DNA from: Verticillium longisporum
Taxonomy: Eukaryota; Ascomycota; Sordariomycetes; Glomerellales; Plectosphaerellaceae
Length of the DNA: 64,000 nucleotides
Direction of reading: 5' to 3'
Assembly (NCBI GenBank): GCA_019188255.1
Contig: JAETXT010000009.1
Span: 3,410,001 to 3,474,000 of the forward strand
Made by a program: the position numbers and the translations under genes. Below the pieces are notes generated by a model. The model was not told the origin of the DNA and searched no databases. It saw nothing but the letters and a program-made list of their open reading frames with translations. Below are positions 23,601 through 35,167 of the stretch, piece by piece (the first letter of the stretch is position 1; each line of letters opens with the position of its first letter).

Positions 23601-26435
23601 TGTCGCCATCAAGGCGCTGCCGAAGAAACCTAGCCCCCTCATCAAGGGCGTCATGGACAGCATCAAGACCGAGGAAAACCAAGAGCTCCAAAGCCGTTCT
23701 GCCAACACAATCGCAAGACTCATTCAGCTTTTCACCGAGATGGGACGCAAGGGCACTGCTGAGAAGGTCGTATCGAATCTCGTCAAGTTCTCTTGCGTTG
23801 AGGTTGCCGAAACTCCCGAATTCCCCGTACATGCAGCCAAGACGAATTGCATCTTGTCAATGCAGAAGGAGGAAGATAGGGTTGACCATCCTGACGCCGC
23901 GAAATGGGCGAGGGAAGCCAAGGCAGCACGCATCACGCGGCGCGGTGCTAAGGAGGCTCTCGAAATCCTGTCTAGGAATTACGGCGCCGATCTGCTCAAT
24001 ACCGTGCCTGTCTTGAGGGTGTTTATGGAGGAGCCTCTTGTCAAGGCCTTCTCGGGCGATCTGCCCGCCGAAGCAAAGAATGCTGAAGAGACTTTTGGCC
24101 AGGAGATTGTGGACGCCATGTCCCTCATCCGAACCCTCATGCCAACTATGGACAAGGCAATTCATCCCTTCGTCATGGACATGGTGCCCCTGGTCATCAA
24201 GGCGCTGCATTCCGAGCTCTCCGTCTTCCGCTACATGGCAGCCAAGTGCATGGCCACGATCTGCAGCGTTATGACGGTCGAGGGCATGACCGCGCTTGTG
24301 GAAAAGGTCTTGCCCTCGATCAGCAACCCTATCGACCTCAACTTCAGACAAGGCGCGATTGAAGCAATCTACCACTTGATTGCTGTCATGGGCGACGCCA
24401 TTCTGCCATATACCATCTTCCTCATCGTGCCCGTCCTGGGCCGCATGAGTGATTCGGACAATGAGATTCGTCTCATCGCAACCACATCGTTCGCTACACT
24501 AGTCAAGCTTGTGCCTCTCGAGGCTGGTATTCCGGACCCGCCAGGGCTGTCGGAGGAGCTGCTCAAAGGACGAGATCGAGAGCGTACATTCATCTCCCAG
24601 CTTCTCGATCCCAAGAAGGTGGAGCCGTTCAAGATACCAGTTGCCATCAAAGCTGAGCTGCGCTCTTACCAGCAAGATGGTGTCAACTGGCTCAACTTTT
24701 GAACAAGTATCATCTGCACGGTATTCTCTGTGACGACATGGGTCTCGGCAAAACGCTTCAAACCATCTGCATGGTTTCCAGCGACCACCACCAGCGCGCT
24801 GAAGAGTTTGCGAAGACTGGCGCCCCCGATGTTCGGCGACTCCCTTCGCTGATCGTTTGTCCGCCTACCCTTTCGGGTCATTGGTCACAGGAGCTGCGGA
24901 CCTACGCGCCCTTCCTGACCGTGACAGCATACGTCGGCCCGCCGAGCGAGAGGAAGGCTCTGAAGGACTCGCTCGACAAGACGGACATTGTCATCACCAG
25001 CTACGACGTGTGTCGCAACGATGTCGACATCTTGGCGCAGTACAACTGGAACTACATCGTCCTTGATGAAGGCCACCTCATCAAGAATCCCAAGGCTAAG
25101 ATCACCATGGCAGTCAAGCGGTTCCCCAGCAACCACCGATTGATTCTGACGGGAACACCCATTCAAAACAACGTTCTCGAGCTTTGGTCCCTGTTTGACT
25201 TTTTGATGCCAGGGTTCTTGGGCGCGGAAAAGGTCTTCCTCGACCGATTCGCCAAACCCATCGCCGCGAGTCGCTTTAGTAAAGCTTCATCGAAAGAACA
25301 GGAAGCGGGTGCGCTGGCCATTGAGGCCCTGCACAAGCAGGTGTTGCCCTTCCTATTGCGACGTCTCAAGGAGGAAGTGCTCAACGACCTGCCGCCCAAG
25401 CTTCTGCACAACTTCTATTGCGACATGAGCGACCTGCAGAGGAAACTTTTTGACGACTTTACCAGAAAGCAAGGCAAGAAGCTCCAGGAAGAAGCCGGCA
25501 AGGATGACAAAGAAGCCAAGTCACACATCTTCCAAGCTTTGCAGTACATGCGCAAACTCTGCAACTCGCCAGCTTTGGTTATGAAGCCAGGTCACAACCT
25601 CTACGACGACACGCAGCGTCTGCTGAACAAGCAGGGCACCAGCCTCGAGGACCCAGCTCACGCACCGAAGCTGACGGCTCTACGCGACCTGCTTGTGGAC
25701 TGTGGTATTGGCGTCGAGGGAGCCGAGTCAAACGATCCGTTGTACCAACCCATCAAACCGCATCGTGCACTGGTGTTCTGTCAGATGAAGGAGATGTTGG
25801 ACATGGTCCAGAATACGGTTCTCAAGAGCATGCTGCCCAGCGTGTCCTTCCTCCGACTGGATGGTGGCGTCGAGGCCAACAAGCGACAGGCGATTGTCAA
25901 CAAGTTCAACCAAGACCCCTCGTACGACGTCCTTCTCTTGACGACGAGCGTTGGCGGCCTGGGTCTCAATCTGACAGGTGCTGACACTGTCATCTTCGTG
26001 GAGCATGATTGGAACCCTCAGAAGGATTTGCAGGCCATGGATCGCGCCCACCGAATCGGTCAGAAGAAGGTCGTCAACGTGTATCGTCTCATCACCCGCG
26101 GCACGCTTGAGGAGAAGATTTTGAGTCTGCAACGGTTCAAGATTGACGTGGCGTCGACAGTCGTCAACCAGCAGAACGCAGGCCTGTCGACGATGGACAC
26201 GGATCAGATTCTCGATCTGTTCAACATGGGCGACACCGGGCCAGGTCTCATCAGCGACAAGCCGAACCCGATGGAAGGACGAGAAGAGGACATGGTGGAC
26301 GTGGAGACGGGTGATGTGATCACAAATAAGCCGGGCGGCAAGAAGGCCTGGATGGACGATCTGGACGATCTCTGGGACAACCGCCAGTACGAAGAGAGCT
26401 TCGACCTGGACGGCTTCCTAAAGACGATGCAGTAG
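20627..26435 (+). CDS. MOT1: TBP-associated Swi2/Snf2 ATPase MOT1, frame broken twice
   Basis: Removes TATA-binding protein from DNA using ATP; nuclear and essential in yeast. Small exons 20627-20637 and 20691-20708 precede a long exon from 20817. Together they give the start MASRLDRIVTILETGSTRL, typical of the family. The total is 1,882 residues if repaired, the normal length. N-terminal HEAT repeats are followed by a Snf2 core with DDMGLGKT (about 1314), DEGH (about 1426) and a helicase C domain ending HRIGQ. Two lesions occur. Codon 449 (22132-22134) is TGA where the family has Arg, with the frame unchanged on both sides. A T4 run at 24697-24700 has lost one base, just before the ATP-binding motif. 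Both sides of each lesion are well conserved. Confidence 0.95.
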
Positions 26436-27017
26436 GACATGGCTCGACGGTACGGCGAGGGACACCAGCCTTGCCGGGAAGGGAAAGGAAAGGAAAGGAT
26501 GAATGGAGTTTTCTGGGGTCAGGGGCCCGTGTTCGTGGAGAACCAAAGGGTCGGCGCTGTTGCTCCTAGCTCTGCTTGAGAGGGATTGATTGCTTTTGAT
26601 TGTTGGCGTGGCTATTGTATGTACCAACTGTAACAATGGACGGGAACGGGGTGGTGGCGAGCGATATTTTTGACACATCCGTGGACGATGCTTAGCATGG
26701 CTTATATCAATTAACGTAATGATGCGAGAGCTGCTCGCAAAACATGGGAGATGAAACCGGACCACTGCGTCTCGTTGATTTGCACCTTGACATTCACAGG
26801 TCTCAAGTGCTTCAATGTGAAGAACTGGGTTGCGATAAGATAAAGGTAGTGGTGGGGTACGAGCCTCACTGCCTGCTCTGCCGTCACAGTACCCCGCTAT
26901 GGGTTTTGGGAGGTGCCGACCGAGAACCTTCCATGACTGCTCCTCCTCTTGACATATCTCTACCGAGACCACGAGGTCGAACTCATCACGAACAAAGAAT
27001 CGAGCAAACCCGCGAAT
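26436..27017. other. Intergenic region MOT1 / CDC37
   Basis: About 580 bp between tandem genes. It contains GGAAA repeats near 26478-26500 and AT-rich sequence near 26690-26720. No gene is seen. Confidence 0.5.
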
Positions 27018-28618
27018 ATGCCCGTCGACTACAGCAAATGGGTAAGTGCCTTTCTCTCCATTCCACGGCCCCCCCCCAGGCTTTCCGACGGCAAACTGAC
27101 GGAGCCCCCCTCGTGGTGCAGGACGCGCTGGAGCTCAGCGACGACTCGGACATTGAAGTGCACCCCAACGTCGACAAGCGGTCCTTCATCCGCGCCAAGC
27201 AGAACCAGATCCACCAGGAGCGGCAGCAGCGCAAGCACCAGATCGAGACGCTCAAGTATGAGCGCGTCATCAACGAGGGGCTGATGCGGCGCATCTCGGC
27301 CCTGCTGTCGGCGCTCAAGGCGCACGCCGCCGGGGCCGAGACGCCCAACCCGGGGGGGGTGGCGTCCCAGGCCGTCCTGGAGTCGGCGGGGCGGCCCGAG
27401 GCCGACCAGCCCCCGCCGCGGCCCGCCGGCGTGCACACCGAGTCGGAGCCGCTGCCGTCGTACTCCAAGATGATGGCGACGCTGCTCGACCAGGTCAGCA
27501 AGAGCCTCGACGAGCGCGGGCTCGCGGACAACCGGTACCAGGGCATGATTGACGGCATCGGCGAGCACCTCGGCAAGGTCGAGGGCCTGCAGGCGCAGCT
27601 CCTCGTCAAGCTGGCCGAGCTCGAGAAGGAGGAGGGCCGCAAGATCACGAGCGAGGGGTACAAGGACGGCTTCAACAGCTCGCACATCGCCAAGGCGGCG
27701 CCGGGCGAGGCCAAGGATGGCAAGAAGCAGGAGGTCGAGCTCCTGAACCCCAACTTCCAGGGCGCCGGCGGCGCGCCGTCGGCGTCGACCGAGAGCTACG
27801 GCGACGACGAGGAGATCGAGGCGTCGCCGGCGGGGCAGCTGGTTGCGCAGAGCCGCGCCAACGACCACGCGGCCCGCCTGTCGTTCCCGTCGAAGCACCC
27901 GGAGATCCTGACGGAGCGGGAGACGGACGGCCTGCTCGTCATGGCCTTTGACGCGGCGCTCGAGCGCAAGGACGACTGGAGCCGGCAGTGCGTGCACCAG
28001 GCGCTGCTGCTGCAGTACTGCCGGGCGCTCGGCAAGGACGGCGTCGCCATGTTCTTCAAGCGCATCACGACAAAGGGCCACCAGGCGCAGGAGGTCTTCT
28101 ACAAGGACGTCACCGACACGTACGCGCGCATCCGCACGCGGGCGCGCGAGATTGTGGCCGAGCGGGCCAAGGAGCCGGCCGAGGGCGTCGAGCAGATCCA
28201 GCTGCACGCCGTCGAGCCGGGCACGGAGATCAAGATTCGCATCCCGCCGGCCGACAGTGAGGAGGTCGAGGTCAAGGAGGCGCGCCTGATCTTTGAGAGC
28301 TTCAGCGACGAGTTCCGCAAGGCCCTCGAGACGGGCAGCCTCGACAAGGTGAACCACGTGCTGGGGAACATGACGGTGGAAGCGGCCGAGGACGTCGTGG
28401 CCAAGCTCGGCGATGTGAGTTTGCCCTGTCGGGCTCTATGGTCATGGAGTCCATTTTTACTAACTTGACGCGCAAAACAGGCCGGCATCCTCAGTCTCGA
28501 GGAGCAGATTATCGATGCTACGACAGAGGAAGGCCGCAAGGCACTCAAGGAGATGGAAGCGGCACAGACGGGCACGGGTGCAGGCTCCGAGTCAGGCTAC
28601 GCCCCGGATCCGGAATAA
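27018..28618 (+). CDS. CDC37: Hsp90 co-chaperone CDC37
   Basis: Recruits protein kinases to Hsp90 in the cytosol. Exons are 27018-27041, 27122-28414 and 28481-28618, giving 484 residues. The first exon encodes only MPVDYSKW; splicing to DALELSDDSD restores the family N-terminus. Ser14 and Ser17 sit at the positions of the CK2-site serines of yeast Cdc37. Coiled-coil N-domain, Hsp90-binding middle domain (around FFKRITTKGHQAQEVFYKDV) and a C-terminal helical segment follow. The coding sequence is very GC-rich, which opens long meaningless frames on the other strand. The frame is intact throughout. Confidence 0.95.
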
Positions 28619-30764
28619 AGGGCCACCCACCACAAAGGTGACAGTGACAGTGACAGGGAGGTATCGTGGCATCGTGAGCCTCGTATCCAGCATGCATGCC
28701 AGTCCGAGCACGGTGCAGTGCCCAGGCAACCATGACCGCAAGGGAAAGCAAGCTATCAAAAAGCTTCTAAGCGGAATTGCAGATGGTTCTTCTAGAAAGT
28801 TGCAAATTGGCAAAAAGGGGAAAATAAATATTCATCACCGAATTGCAGCATGCTTGCCTCCCTTGACACTGCGCAAACTCTATGCCGTAACGTGACCAGT
28901 GAACGGGAACCGGGTCGCTCACTCGTGGACAGGTCTGAGCGCCCTGCAGGAGTCTGGATATTTGTCCCAAGCATGAGAATAAAGCTTGTGCTCTGAAGAT
29001 TTGGGGGGTGGTGCGCATAAGCTTGGCCCAAACGCCAAGCGGGAGCGAGCGTCGATCTTGACTGGCGGGGAGGGATTGATCGTCGGGCAACTGCCGTGCA
29101 AAGGGTGGCAGTTAGGTCGAGTGGATGGTACAGGCTGTGGTTGATCAGCTGTCAGAGGATGGAAGGTTTCGCGGTGATGGTGTTTGATGTGCTCCGACCT
29201 CGCGCTTTTGCACACGTAGGCCGGCCAGATGATGGGCCAGAACTGACGTGGAGAGGCACTGCCAGGCTGTGTCGGTCGACGAAGCTGTGTCAGTCGACGA
29301 AGCTGTGTCAGTCGACGAAGCCTTCCCGTGGATGAAATAAGCTGACGCTGGTTCAGGCGCGTAAAAATAGCAGCGGCGCCAGTACGAAACGCCTCGTGTG
29401 CGGAGCTGAATCACTGGATCGCTGAATCACTGGACCATTGAACCATTAGATCACTGAATCACAGGGCGGTGATAGGGAGGTGCTGGAGGTGCTGGAGGGG
29501 CGAAGGCGAGGTCGAGGGGGGAGGGGCAAACACGCCAACCTCCACTCTTTCTGTCCCTCTCAACATCAGGCTCCAGCTTTTTTCACACCACAGATCGTGT
29601 CATGCAGTGCACTGCCCACACCTACTATACGCCCAATGCCCACGATACGAGAAGCTGCATACCTATCAGCCTACCTACCACAGAGGGAGACCCGGAGACC
29701 ACAGACCAGTGGCCAGCGATGTGACGCAGTGAAATGGGGTGCCCTGCCGAATCGGCTGCTTCGGGGCTCCACGGCAACCGAATCGTGCAGCAAGAGGACA
29801 ACCCCTGGACGACCGATCTCTGATCGCCAGTTTCGAGAATACGAGTGATGGGTGTTTCCCCTTTGCTATTTCATCATGATCGACGACTTGTCTGCGGGTC
29901 AGCCTCTCGATATCCAGGGAAAGAAAACGCTCAACACTGCGGTTCATCGTGATGGGCAAGATGGGACAGCAGCATCAGGTCCCAAGGCGTCTTCTCGATG
30001 GATGATGGACGGGTGCTTGATCATCCTGTCGACCGACATCGAGGGCACGTCGTCAGTCGGCATGCGTTTTCTGGTCGCGCGTTGTTTCACCCCTTGGACC
30101 CTCTTTGCTCGTTGCACAACCTCGAGGAGGCGCAGCTCTCGGGCAGTTTCTGGCGACAGGCGCCTCCCTGAGGCCGAGGCCCTTTGCCCTGCGAAGATCC
30201 TGAGGTACCTTACCTACCTACCTAGGTACGTACGCACCTAGGTACCGACACAGCACTGCACCGACCAAAGATACTCAGCATCCGCCTACACACACACTTG
30301 GCCCAGACAAAGGTTGCGCGGCCTGGTGGGGCTGCTGCGGACGGAAAAGACGCTAGGGGTTGTGGCCACTGAAGATCCACCCGTCAACTCGGCCTGTCAA
30401 GACGACGCACTAAAGGCACTCAGGCACTGAAGGCCGCTGAAGGCCCTTATGCGTCAAAGGGTCTGAAGAGGGCCCCCCCCCCTGTCGCTCTCCGAGGCTG
30501 GGGCGATGTGGTTACGATCCCAGGATTCTGGATCGACGCACCTGGCAAGCTTTCACGTCCCTTTAAAGAAGCCCTGCATCCTTTGTTCCTACGCTGTGTT
30601 TCCGCTTTGGGCTTTATTTCTTTCTCACAGCATACCGAGCTTTCCATCGTTTTGTACCTTTGAGTTCGCTCTTTTTTCTTCGCTGCCCGCCTTCGACTTG
30701 CTCGTCAGACACTCACAGACCTACACCACACTGCACGCAGCACGCAGCACACACGCCGCCCAGC
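28619..30764. other. Intergenic region CDC37 / PLC-like gene
   Basis: About 2.1 kb without a recognised gene. It contains the 18-bp repeat at 29267-29320, a run of degenerate CACTGAATCA/ACTGGA units near 29406-29462, and an ACCT/AGGT cluster near 30203-30246. The last 250 bp form the PLC-like gene's promoter and leader. Confidence 0.5.
29267..29320. repeat. 18-bp tandem repeat, 3 copies
   Basis: Three consecutive units of CTGTGTCAGTCGACGAAG; the first has G for A at one position. The unit contains a GTCGAC palindrome. Non-coding, with no known role. Confidence 0.88.
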
Positions 30765-31907
30765 ATGCTCCCACCCTCGCTCTCTGCCTTGCTGACCACG
30801 GCTGTCGTGGCCTGGTCTGCCTCGATAGCCTCGGCCCTTCCTCAAGCTGGCACGGCCGGAACCTCGACGTCTTCAGCAGCCGCCGCCGCCACTTCCGCAT
30901 CTTCTTCGTCGACAGCTTGCAACAACTCGCCATCGCTGTGCAACAGGGCGTACAACAATGTCACTCACATGGGTGCGCACAACGCCGCCTTCCTTCGCGA
31001 TGAGACCACGGGCTTCTCCGTCTCCGGCAACCAGTTCTTCAACGCTACCGTCGCCCTCGACTCGGGCCTGCGTCTTCTCCAGTCTCAGGTTCACTTCCAG
31101 AACAACACGCTCCGCCTCTGCCATTCCAGCTGCAGTCTCCTGGATGCCGGTCTTCTCGAGGACTGGCTGCGGCCCATCAAAACCTGGATGGATGCCCACC
31201 CCAACGAAGTCGTCACCCTGATTCTCGTCAACTCGGACGACAGGGACGCCGCTACCTATGCCTCGGCCTTTGAAGCCTCCGGCATCTCGTCTCTCGCCTA
31301 CGCTCCCGAGACGCCCGGCGCCACCTCCACCTGGCCCACGTTGCAGTCTCTCATCGACGCCAACACGCGCCTCGTCACCTTTGTCACCAACATGGACGCC
31401 TCCACCCAGCACCCCTACCTCCTGCCCGAGTTCACCTACGTCTTCGAGACGGCCTTCCAGGTCACAGCCCCCACGGGCTTCAACTGCTCTCTCGACCGCC
31501 CGACGACCATTTCCTCGGCCGCGGCCGCCATGGGCTCCGGCCTCTTGCCGCTGATGAACCACTTCATGTATGAGGCCGTGTCCAGCAGCATCCTAATCCC
31601 CGCCGAGGGCCTCATCGACTCCACCAACAGTCCCAGCACGAGCGGCGTCTCCGGCGCACTCGGCGCCCACGCGCAGACATGCCGCAGCGACTGGGGCGTC
31701 GCGCCCACCTTTGTCCTCGTCGACTTTTATGACAAGGGCCCCGCGCTCCAGACGGCCGATCAGCTGAACGGCGTCTCGAACCCCGTCGGCCGTGGCGACA
31801 TACCCGCCTCCACGAAGAGCGCGGCCAGGCCCACCGTCCCGCCGAGGATGGGCATGGAGACGGTAGCTCTGGTGACGTTCATGGCAGCCGCCGTCTTTCT
31901 TTTCTGA
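30765..31907 (+). CDS. Secreted PLC-like phosphodiesterase, probable GPI anchor
   Basis: Single exon, 380 residues. A hydrophobic signal peptide covers about residues 1-24 (cleavage after ASA-LP is plausible). A Ser/Ala/Thr linker to about 50 follows, then a domain resembling the X-domain of phosphatidylinositol phospholipase C. His72 in MGAHN and His120 in LCHSSC fit the two catalytic histidines. The C-terminus ends in a hydrophobic run ([14 protein letters not shown]) with no charged tail, as in GPI-anchored fungal wall or membrane proteins. The substrate cannot be named: fungal members of this TIM-barrel group are mostly uncharacterised. ATG 30765 is chosen because it opens directly into the signal peptide. 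Confidence 0.82.
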   Translation: MLPPSLSALLTTAVVAWSASIASALPQAGTAGTSTSSAAAAATSASSSSTACNNSPSLCNRAYNNVTHMGAHNAAFLRDETTGFSVSGNQFFNATVALDSGLRLLQSQVHFQNNTLRLCHSSCSLLDAGLLEDWLRPIKTWMDAHPNEVVTLILVNSDDRDAATYASAFEASGISSLAYAPETPGATSTWPTLQSLIDANTRLVTFVTNMDASTQHPYLLPEFTYVFETAFQVTAPTGFNCSLDRPTTISSAAAAMGSGLLPLMNHFMYEAVSSSILIPAEGLIDSTNSPSTSGVSGALGAHAQTCRSDWGVAPTFVLVDFYDKGPALQTADQLNGVSNPVGRGDIPASTKSAARPTVPPRMGMETVALVTFMAAAVFLF

Positions 31908-32287
31908 TGATTTATTATGTTGTTCATTCACGGGTTGGTTCTGGTCTGATCTTGGCATGATCATAGCGATGGCGTTCTGGGCTGGGCGGTTCATCTCAAC
32001 GCGATAGTTGGGACTTGGCACTTGATGACTTTTACATATTGCGGGCATGGTGCATATAGGTGGATAGATGAGCCATTTCGGCAATATGGACAAATTGGGC
32101 AATATGTACAAGCAGCTGCATGATTTCGTCTCTCAGTGTGAAGTCATGGCGTGTCGGTGGAAGTATTCGTATTCTTCTGTAGATAACCTGGCTGATGCCG
32201 AGTACGTCGACACTGGCGATGGCGAATGCGTTCCAGCATCTTGCAGCGATCAAGTACCCAGTAAGCGGAGCAAAAAGCATCCAACAA
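31908..32287. other. Intergenic region before tRNA-Gly
   Basis: 380 bp of AT-richer sequence between the PLC-like stop and the tRNA. No other feature seen. Confidence 0.5.
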
Positions 32288-32358
32288 GCGTGAATGGTTT
32301 AGTGGTAAAATTCTCCGTTGCCATCGGGGAGCCCTGGGTTCGATTCCCAGTTCACGCA
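32288..32358 (+). tRNA. tRNA-Gly (anticodon GCC)
   Basis: A complete cloverleaf without intron. Acceptor GCGTGAA pairs with TTCACGC, followed by discriminator A. The D-arm contains TGGTTTAGTGGTA (A box). The anticodon loop TTGCCAT gives GCC at 32320-32322. The T arm contains GGTTCGATTCC (B box). CCA is not encoded, as expected for a nuclear gene. Confidence 0.97.
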
Positions 32359-32368
32359 TGGTACTAAA

Positions 32369-32373
32369 TTTTT
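32369..32373 (+). terminator. RNA polymerase III T-run terminator
   Basis: T5 begins 10 bp after the tRNA, with a second T5 at 32377-32381. This is the usual Pol III stop. Confidence 0.75.
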
Positions 32374-32733
32374 GCCTTTTTACATGCCGTTCATCAAATG
32401 ACTATGCTCTTTGTTCGAATGCTGCTGCTAGCTGAGGCTACGGGTGCAAGAGTCGAGTTGGTGCCTGTGAGGGCTACCTTTTCATGGACCTCTGCACTGG
32501 TATCCGGTGTAGCATTTCTAGGTTATGTGATGTGGCAATTCAAGTCTCCAACGAGAACTATGAGGAAGGACCGCCATTGATCAGGCGCTGGGTTCTGCTT
32601 TACATATTCCCGACTTGCCGCCAGCCATACGTCACAATCCTCAAATCACCCATGTGGCCACTGTACAGCAGTCCTTTGCACAATGTTATACATTTAGTAG
32701 GTATGATACAGACGCCCACGTGCTCTCCCCCGT
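32374..32733. other. Intergenic region tRNA-Gly / mL46
   Basis: 360 bp covering the 3' side of mL46. No gene seen. Confidence 0.5.
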
Positions 32734-34008
32734 CTACCTGTCAGCCAGCATGTTCCGCACGCTGTGGTAGTACTTGTCGTCGACGCTGGCCTTCAGCTCC
32801 TCGGCCGTCAGCCACTTGAACTCGGTGTAGCCAAAGGGGTTGCCCGCGAGGTTGGCCTGGCCGGCCATGATGCGGGCCTTGAGGAAGAAGGTCTTCTCGC
32901 CGCGCTTCTGCAGCGAGCCGTCCTCGCCGAGCACCGGGCGGACGACGTGGTGCGCGACGGGCACGCGGCCCACCATCCACGTGTTCATGTCGAGGCCGGC
33001 CGTCTTGTCCATGACCCTCTTGGCCGTCTGCAGCACGTTAGTCTTGTATCTCATGCAGGGCGCCTTCCATGGCCTATCCGCAGAGGGAAGGCAAGGAGAA
33101 TAAAGGGGGACCTACCTCGTGCAGGTGTTCATCCGTAGCCACAGCCGCCGCGGGAAACGCCCAGCGGCCATCCGCGCCCTTGACGACGAGGTACAGCGTC
33201 CTGTCGAGGGCGCGGTCGAGCCGCGCGACGTCGCCGGCGCGGTCCGCCTCGGTGACGCGGCTCCTGGGCGCCTCGGGCGCGACGCGCTCGTCGACGGGGA
33301 TGATCTCGGCGTCGTCGCTGACGCGCATCGTGGCGTCGCGGAGCAGCGCGTCGTAGACGGCGGCGCGCGAGCTCAGCGGGTCGCCGGCCGCGAGCTCGTC
33401 GTCCCAGGCACGCGCCGACCTGCCGTGGTACACGCCGAGCTCCTTGGCCACGGTGCCCTCGCGGTCGCGCACCTTGAGGTTCCAGTCGATGAGCGCCGGC
33501 GTGTCGGGCTTGAAGTAGACAGACGTGACGAAGGGCATGCTGAGCCGCTCGTTGAGGCGCTTCTGGTAGAAGTAAAAGGCCGACTCGAAGGGCGTCTCCT
33601 CGGCCGTCAGCAGCGGCGCCCGCGTCAGGATGATGCCGGCCTGGATGCGGTAGTGGGACTTGCCATGCTGCTGCTGCTGCTGCTGCTGCTGCTGGGGTGT
33701 CGCTGGCTCAGAGGGAGTCGGTGTCGTCGTCGGGGGGAGGTCGATGGGCGTCGTTGCCGTCGAGGCGGCGGCGGCGGCGCCCGAGTAGGCTCGCCACGAC
33801 TTCGGCGCTCGGATCTGGAGGCCTGTCGTGGCGCATTGTCGGCACAGTCTCGGGGACGATGCTGCCGAATAAAGTTAGGAATAGGGTCAACCGAGGAGGG
33901 GAGGGTGTTCCTGTCGGCTGGACGAGGAAGAGGCCAGGAGGAACAGGAGAGTCACATACTCCGCAGAAGGCCGCGAATGGCGAGAGCGCCCCTACTTGAA
34001 GCTGCCAT
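32734..34008 (-). CDS. MRPL17: Mitochondrial large-subunit ribosomal protein mL46 (MRPL17)
   Basis: NUDIX-fold protein of the mitochondrial ribosome. Exons are 33960-34008, 33116-33861 and 32734-33027, joining in frame to 362 residues. The N-terminus is Ser/Arg-rich and basic (MAASSRGALAIRGLLR, then LCRQC), as expected for a mitochondrial presequence. A 10-Gln run follows, encoded by pure CAG repeats (33668-33697 region), then the conserved core (IILTRAPLLTAEETPFE, FFLKARIMAGQ). NUDIX catalytic residues are not expected in this family. The poly-Gln lies between presequence and core and is likely tolerated as linker. Splicing at both introns uses clear GT-AG sites. Confidence 0.88.
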
Positions 34009-35167
34009 TGTAATGTGTGGGTGGAGGGGGGGGGGAAGGGAGAAAAAAAAACAGGTGTGTGATGCTCCCCTTTTCCAATACTGATGGCACCACTTCACCT
34101 CGAGGCAGTCAAGATTGAACTTTTTTGGCGTAGCAGCTCCCAAAGCCAGAGCCCAGCTTTCGGAACACGGTACGTATCGCGCCGGGGGGGTCTCTGCCAG
34201 ACCCAGAACCGGCTTACCTAACCACCGGCTCAACCACGGGCAACCATTCAGCCTCAGGCATGCACCGAAACCCACAAGGCGGGAGAGGGTCCCTACCCAT
34301 ATCTCGTCTCCAGCCCCTCTCCCACCTTCTCTTTTCCCTTTCTCTTCTTTTTTTTTTTCCTTCAAGGCACCATTTACCTTATCGTCAAGACCTGTTCCAC
34401 CTCCAGAACGTCCTGATCATTTACGAGTGCAGAGAACGAACAACGCAGTCTTTTTTCGCTAGCGGTACCTGCCGTTATTTACGTCTACCGGGTTGCTGTT
34501 AGATAGATACTGCTAACATACCATTTCCCTGTCTCGTGATTTCCGCTGTGCGGTCTATGGGACCGCCCCCCTCGGCTGCTTTTTTTTTTTCTTTTTGGTC
34601 GACAGCTGGCTCAAATGCTCCATCGATGCCTGTATTTTTATCTCATCGATTCCCTTCGCTGCCCGTCTTCGCGAACAGCATGAGGAGTGTGATGCCGCGC
34701 AACTCAGGGCCTGTTTGTGGGCCAATCTGCTAAACCCTCATGAACGCACAGACAAGACTCATCGCGGGCCATGGTCCTCAGACGTTGCACCTGTGCACAA
34801 GAAGCATGGCAAATTTCGGGTAACAGTCGATTTATCTATCGTTGAGTATCACATACGACTCGGACGGTCACCGAGGCCCACCACGGAGCCGCGAATGCAA
34901 AGCCTTGAGTCCTCGCCGACCATGTCGGATGATACAAACAAAACCAAGCCAAAGCATTTACGCCGTTCCACCAGTTTCCTTTCAAATCTCGAGGCCCGTT
35001 GGGGCCCGTGTCGCCCAGGGTATCTAAATGCCGCCTGCACTGCCTAATGACCGAAAACGCCTATCATATCGTTCGTCTCAAATGATCCATTCGCTCTGTG
35101 GAAGATGCCACCCAAGTCCGAACAAGTCTATCCAGCTGAGCTCGTCCAATGCACCCTCGCCGACCGT
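34009..35167. other. Intergenic region mL46 / PHD-RING gene
   Basis: About 1.16 kb, upstream of mL46 and downstream of the PHD-RING gene (both on minus). It contains a G-run near 34026-34036, T-runs near 34349-34358 and 34581-34590, and no recognisable gene. Confidence 0.5.

Noticed and set aside
24690..24705. Programmed ribosomal frameshifting in MOT1
   Set aside because: There is no slippery heptamer of the usual form, and the same one-base-loss pattern recurs in unrelated genes.
20627..26435. Repeat-induced point mutation as the cause of the MOT1 lesions
   Set aside because: RIP would leave many C-to-T changes and lower GC; here the gene is normal in composition with one substitution and one deletion.
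27029..28357. A 442-codon minus-strand frame across CDC37
   Set aside because: It mirrors the GC-rich CDC37 exon, is Leu/Arg/Ala-rich without motifs, and CDC37 on the plus strand is unambiguous.
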